Source of the DNA: Lentisphaerae bacterium GWF2_49_21
GTDB lineage: Bacteria > Verrucomicrobiota > Lentisphaeria > Victivallales > GWF2-50-93
Direction: 5' to 3'
Assembly: GCA_001804805.1 (NCBI GenBank)
Contig: MHBH01000028.1
Span: forward strand, 54,148 to 118,147
DNA: 64,000 nt
The translations under genes and the position numbers were made by a program. The notes under the pieces are model-generated. The model did not search any database and was not told where the DNA came from. It saw nothing but the letters and a program-made list of their open reading frames with translations. This document shows positions 60,243-64,000 of this stretch, piece after piece (the first letter of the stretch is position 1; every line of letters begins with the position of its first letter).

Positions 60243-61430
60243 ATGAAAACCAAGTGCCAGAGCGATTCGGCGACAGCAACGAGTGCAAAGGAGGAGGCAA
60301 ACCTCAGGCGCATGGCGACGGTGGTGCGGGACTCCAACGACGCGATTACGATACAGGACTTTGAAGGCGGGATCACCGCCTGGAACCGTGGCGCCGAACT
60401 GATGTATGGCTACAGCGAGGAAGAGGCGCTTTCGCTGAACATTGACCGCCTCACGGCCCCCGGCAAGGTTGAAGAGCAGAAGGATTTCATCCGCCGGCTG
60501 GTGGCGGGCGAGGCGATAACTTCGTTCGAGACCCAGCGAGTGACCAAGGACGGGCGCATCCTTGATATCTGGATGACGGTGACCAAACTGATGGACGATG
60601 CCGGTAAGACGGTCGGCCTCGCGTTCACCGAGCGCGACATCACTGCGCGCAAGCGGGCGGAGGAGACGGCGTTGCAAAGTGTTCTGGAGTTGCAGAAGAA
60701 AAATACCGAGATGGAACGTTTCCTATATACGGTTTCGCATGACTTGAAGAGTCCGTTCCTGACAGTCAGAACTTTCCTAGGCTATCTGGAACAGGATATG
60801 GCGGACTCCAAGGCTGAGAAGGTCGCAAAGGACATACACCATATTCGCACCGCAGTCGACAAGATAGCGCAACTGCTCGACGCCATATTGGAGCTATCCA
60901 GGATAGGACGTGTCGCCATATTGCCGGTGCATATCACGTTCCAGGCGCTGGTAGAGGAAGTTCTCATCGCAGTGGCCGGGCGCATCACCACGCGCGGGGT
61001 GCAGACGAAGGTGTCTGGAAATGACGTGTCGCTATATGGAGATCGGCTCCATCTGGCGGGAATCTGGCAGAACCTGACGGAGAACGCCGTCAAATTCATG
61101 GGCGATCAGGCAGAACCGTGTATCGAGATCGGTGTGGAGACGCGCAATGAGGAACCAGTATTCTTCGTGCGCGATAACGGCATCGGTATTGATCCTGATT
61201 ATCATGCAAAAATATTCAACCTGTTCGAAAAACTCGACACCAAGGCCGAAGGCACTGGCATTGGGCTGGCCGTCGTCAAACGTATTGTGGAACTGTACGG
61301 GGGATGCATTTGGGTGGAGTCTGCGGTACATGGACAGGGCACCTGCTTTAATTTCACTTTGCCCAAAGCAATTGCTAAAACAGAACAGTTCGGGCAGGAC
61401 AGGGTTCAGGAAACAGGATTCAGGAGTTGA
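60243..61430 (+). CDS. PAS-domain sensor histidine kinase
   Basis: 395 aa, cytoplasmic. PAS (about 25-145; IQDFEGGITAWNRGAELMYGYSEEEAL), HisKA with phosphoacceptor in FLYTVSHDLKSPF, ATPase boxes NLTENAVKF, VRDNGIGIDP, GTGIGLAVV. This is the bacteriophytochrome-type HK layout without a photosensory part. The C-terminal residues after about 375 (EQFGQDRVQETGFRS) are encoded by a heptanucleotide array. It lies 46 bases before the receiver/PAS kinase gene, probably its signalling partner. Confidence 0.85.
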   Translation: MKTKCQSDSATATSAKEEANLRRMATVVRDSNDAITIQDFEGGITAWNRGAELMYGYSEEEALSLNIDRLTAPGKVEEQKDFIRRLVAGEAITSFETQRVTKDGRILDIWMTVTKLMDDAGKTVGLAFTERDITARKRAEETALQSVLELQKKNTEMERFLYTVSHDLKSPFLTVRTFLGYLEQDMADSKAEKVAKDIHHIRTAVDKIAQLLDAILELSRIGRVAILPVHITFQALVEEVLIAVAGRITTRGVQTKVSGNDVSLYGDRLHLAGIWQNLTENAVKFMGDQAEPCIEIGVETRNEEPVFFVRDNGIGIDPDYHAKIFNLFEKLDTKAEGTGIGLAVVKRIVELYGGCIWVESAVHGQGTCFNFTLPKAIAKTEQFGQDRVQETGFRS

Positions 61431-61443
61431 GAGTTCGGGAGGA
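61395..61443. repeat. Heptanucleotide array overlapping a C-terminus
   Basis: Seven units: CAGGACA, GGGTTCA, GGAAACA, GGATTCA, GGAGTTG, AGAGTTC, GGGAGGA. The stop codon of the histidine kinase (61428-61430) lies inside. Confidence 0.75.
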
Positions 61444-61476
61444 ATATATGGAAACTTATTCACCCAGGAGACTGCG

Positions 61477-64000
61477 ATGAAAACCAGAATATTGCATCTT
61501 CTAATTGTGGAAGATGAAGAGGCCCACGTGGAAGCCATCCGCCGCGCATATGAAGAGGCGGGCGTCGCAGTTGAGATTCAGAGTGTTGGAACCCTGAACG
61601 AATTCCGCGCATACATGCGGAACGGACAGCCAGATCTGGTGCTGATGGATATGAACCTGCCGGATGGGAACGCGATGGAGTTGCTCACGCATCAGCCGGG
61701 GGATGCACCTTTCCTGTTTCTCGTGATGACCGCGTTCGGTGATCAGAAGATCGCGGTGGATGCTATGAAGGCGGGCGCCTTGGATTATGTGGTTAAATCG
61801 TCCGAAGCATTCACCGACATGCCGCGAACCGTGGAACGTTCCATGCGTGAATGGGAATTAGTTCAAAAGCAAAAGCGAGCTGAGGAGGCGGAACGGATGA
61901 GTGAAGCACGCTTCTCCACGGTTTTCCATGCCAGCCCGTTGAGCATCTCTATCACACGGCTCAAGGATGGCGTGTTACTTGACGTCAACAGCACATGGGA
62001 GAAGGTTACGGGCTTCAACAGAGCGGAAGTCATCGGACGCAAGAGCGTTGAGTTGAACATCTGGATTGATGCCGACCAGCGGAAACGGCTGGTCGGGAAC
62101 ATGTGCAAACATGGCGCGGAACATGACGGCTTTGATGTCCAGGTGCGCCAGAAAAGCGGCGAGATTCGTGACATTTTCATATTGGCGGAACAGATTGATT
62201 TCGCGGGTGAACCCTGCATGTTGACCATGGCAATGGACATCACCGCGCGCAAACGGGCGGAAGTGACATTAAAAGAAGCAAAAGCGTTTACCGAAAGTGC
62301 ATTAAATGCCATTCCTGATATCTTCTACTCATTTGATTTAAGCGGCAAATTCTTAAGCTGGAATAAAACTTTTAGCAGGATTTCCGGATACAGCGATCAA
62401 GAGTTGTCTTTGAAGAAACCGACGGATTTCTTTTCGGGTGAAGATGTTCAACGTATTGCCGGAACTATTGAGAGAATACATAAGGAAGGCACTTCGAAGG
62501 TAGAAGCTAATTTTGTCATAAAGGATGGAAGACAAATTACCTGCGAGTTTACCGGTTCGGAACTTAAGGATGCCAAGGGCAATATTATTGGTTTTTCCGG
62601 AACTGGCAGAGACATCACCGAACGCAAGCAGGCCGAGGCGACACTGAGGGAGTCGGAAGCGCGTTATCGGATCCTGTTCGAGGATGCCAGAGACGGTATC
62701 GCACTGGCCGATGCAGAAACCGATCGGTTGGTTGACTGCAACCAGGCACTGTGCCTCATGGTGGAGCGGGACAAGGCGGAACTTGTCGGACAGGCTCAGT
62801 CCATCCTCCACCCTCCGGAGGATCTCATCGAGGGCATGTCTCACTCCTTCCGGCAGCTTAAGGTGGATAAGTCCGAGCATTCGCTGGAAGACAAGCTCCT
62901 GTCAAAAGGCGGCAGATTGATCCCCGTGGAAATCCGGGCGACCCGCATCCAAATAAATGGCCGAGACTTTCTCCTGGGTATTTTCCGCGACATCACTGAG
63001 CGCAAGCAGGTGACTGAGGCACTCAAAACCAGCGAAGAACGGTTCCGCACTGCTGCCGAAAACCTCACGGATGTCGTTTACGATTGGGACATCAAAGAGA
63101 ATGTCTATTGGTATGGCGACATAGACGGTATTATGGGCTATCCGCCGGGGGGATTTTCCAGGTCTATCGAGGGCTGGGCAGCGACACTCCATCCGGAAGA
63201 CAAGAATCGCGTAATGGCGGCCTTGGAAAGTCACCTTAAAGGCGTGGCACCCTTCGTTGTTGAATACCGCATCGGGAGAAGGGACGGCGAGTGGCGGTGG
63301 TTGTCGGCGCGCGGCACTGCGCTCAGAGACGATCGGGGCGAACCTTACAAGATGGTGGGCTCCATCACGGACATCACCGAGCGTAAGAAGGCCGAGGAGG
63401 AGATTAAGAGGAATTACGAGATACAGGCCGCTATGAATGCCTTGCTGAAATTGTCCATCGAGATCAATAATGAGAAGGAGTTCCTGGACAGTGCGCTGAA
63501 TTTGCTTCTCTCGCTCAAGTGGTTGTCGTTCGAGTCGAAAGGCGCCGTTTTTCTTGCCGACGAGTCGAAAAAGACGCTGCATCTTCAAGTGCATAGAGGC
63601 TTTTCCGGGGAACTGCTTGCAGCGTGTTCCACAGTCCCGTTTGGCAGATGCCTCTGCGGAAAAGCCGCTGCGGAGAGAACCATCCAGTTCGCGGATTGCA
63701 TTGATGGGCAGCACGTCATCCACGTCGAGGGAATGCTGCCCCATGGGCATTATTGCGTGCCTATATTATCCGGCGATAACGTTTTGGGTGTCATTAACCT
63801 GTATGTGAGGGAAGGACACATTCAGGACTTGAAGGAAACTGAATTCCTCATGGCCGTTGCCAACGTTTTCGCCACTGTCATCGAGCGCAAGCGGGCAGAG
63901 ACGGAACGTGAAAAGATGGAAGGCCAGCTCGGTCAGTTGCGGAAGATGGAAGCTATTGGACAGCTGGCAGGGGGAGTCGCCCACGATTTCAACAACATGC
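61477..64000 (+). CDS. Receiver-PAS(x4)-GAF histidine kinase (partial)
   Basis: 841 codons to the window edge, AGGAG 6 bases before ATG. An N-terminal receiver with Glu12-Asp13, phosphoacceptor Asp58, Thr85 and Lys107 (residues 5-125); four PAS domains (about 148-265, 275-390, 400-510, 520-640), each ending in a DIT(E/A)RK(K/Q) motif; a GAF domain (about 650-805); and the start of a HisKA domain with His836 in LAGGVAHDFNNM. The ATPase domain and any C-terminal receiver lie beyond. The receiver is placed first, so it could be an input from the preceding kinase. Confidence 0.88.
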   Translation, partial: MKTRILHLLIVEDEEAHVEAIRRAYEEAGVAVEIQSVGTLNEFRAYMRNGQPDLVLMDMNLPDGNAMELLTHQPGDAPFLFLVMTAFGDQKIAVDAMKAGALDYVVKSSEAFTDMPRTVERSMREWELVQKQKRAEEAERMSEARFSTVFHASPLSISITRLKDGVLLDVNSTWEKVTGFNRAEVIGRKSVELNIWIDADQRKRLVGNMCKHGAEHDGFDVQVRQKSGEIRDIFILAEQIDFAGEPCMLTMAMDITARKRAEVTLKEAKAFTESALNAIPDIFYSFDLSGKFLSWNKTFSRISGYSDQELSLKKPTDFFSGEDVQRIAGTIERIHKEGTSKVEANFVIKDGRQITCEFTGSELKDAKGNIIGFSGTGRDITERKQAEATLRESEARYRILFEDARDGIALADAETDRLVDCNQALCLMVERDKAELVGQAQSILHPPEDLIEGMSHSFRQLKVDKSEHSLEDKLLSKGGRLIPVEIRATRIQINGRDFLLGIFRDITERKQVTEALKTSEERFRTAAENLTDVVYDWDIKENVYWYGDIDGIMGYPPGGFSRSIEGWAATLHPEDKNRVMAALESHLKGVAPFVVEYRIGRRDGEWRWLSARGTALRDDRGEPYKMVGSITDITERKKAEEEIKRNYEIQAAMNALLKLSIEINNEKEFLDSALNLLLSLKWLSFESKGAVFLADESKKTLHLQVHRGFSGELLAACSTVPFGRCLCGKAAAERTIQFADCIDGQHVIHVEGMLPHGHYCVPILSGDNVLGVINLYVREGHIQDLKETEFLMAVANVFATVIERKRAETEREKMEGQLGQLRKMEAIGQLAGGVAHDFNNM

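Overview
The window looks like a chromosomal segment of a PVC-superphylum bacterium, most likely Lentisphaerota/Victivallales-like. This is inferred from gene content, not from a marker gene: large secreted proteins with CBM9-like domains, a heparinase-like giant, a GntR helix-turn-helix fused to a LacI-type sensor, a planctomycete-style c-type cytochrome, and a MurA with Asp instead of the catalytic Cys, as in chlamydiae. No rRNA, tRNA, CRISPR array, phage or intact transposase was found. Two genes are cut by the window edges: an AraC-type regulator at base 1 and a multi-PAS histidine kinase at base 64000.

Layout. 1-26 kb is mainly carbohydrate scavenging: cupin/AraC regulator, zinc alcohol dehydrogenase, Gfo/Idh/MocA oxidoreductase, GH5-like hydrolase, SGNH and alpha/beta-hydrolase esterases, two large CBM9-like secreted proteins, a beta-helix protein, and a heparinase-like protein divergent from a GntR/LacI regulator. 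A hipBA toxin-antitoxin pair lies inside at 10.2-11.8 kb. 25-33 kb is mixed: Spo0M-like protein, RNA methyltransferase, cytochrome c, FolB, FAD oxidoreductase, class D beta-lactamase, Ycf46-like AAA ATPase, a decayed toxin-antitoxin locus and a HEAT-repeat lipoprotein. 33-36.8 kb encodes an asymmetric heterodimeric ABC exporter. 36.9-44.6 kb (minus) is a signalling/envelope operon: hybrid histidine kinase, receiver-Ser/Thr kinase, secreted protein, membrane PHP phosphoesterase and ArnT-like glycosyltransferase.

45.0-55.9 kb (minus) is an arsenic island: two ArsR repressors, ArsP permease, thioredoxin-like protein, DGC zinc-binding protein, ArsF/ArsG-like pair, a MacAB-type efflux unit, a Cys-rich small protein, ArsC, ArsM and Acr3. 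A four-helix-bundle gene bounded by heptanucleotide arrays interrupts it. 56.0-59.3 kb has a second receiver-Ser/Thr kinase, with a degenerate receiver, translationally coupled to murA. 60.2-64 kb has two PAS histidine-kinase genes.

Intergenic DNA is unusually structured. Sixteen copies of a hairpin element keep their flanks while both stem strands change together; several form head-to-head pairs. Further palindromic families and degenerate 7-, 8- and 9-bp tandem arrays (similar in form to cyanobacterial STRR sequences) occupy most gaps, sometimes supplying stop codons or C-termini. The most unusual gene arrangements are the pseudo-receiver kinase/murA pair and the histidine kinase/receiver-kinase/envelope operon. 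All functions are read from sequence motifs by eye; no database search was run.
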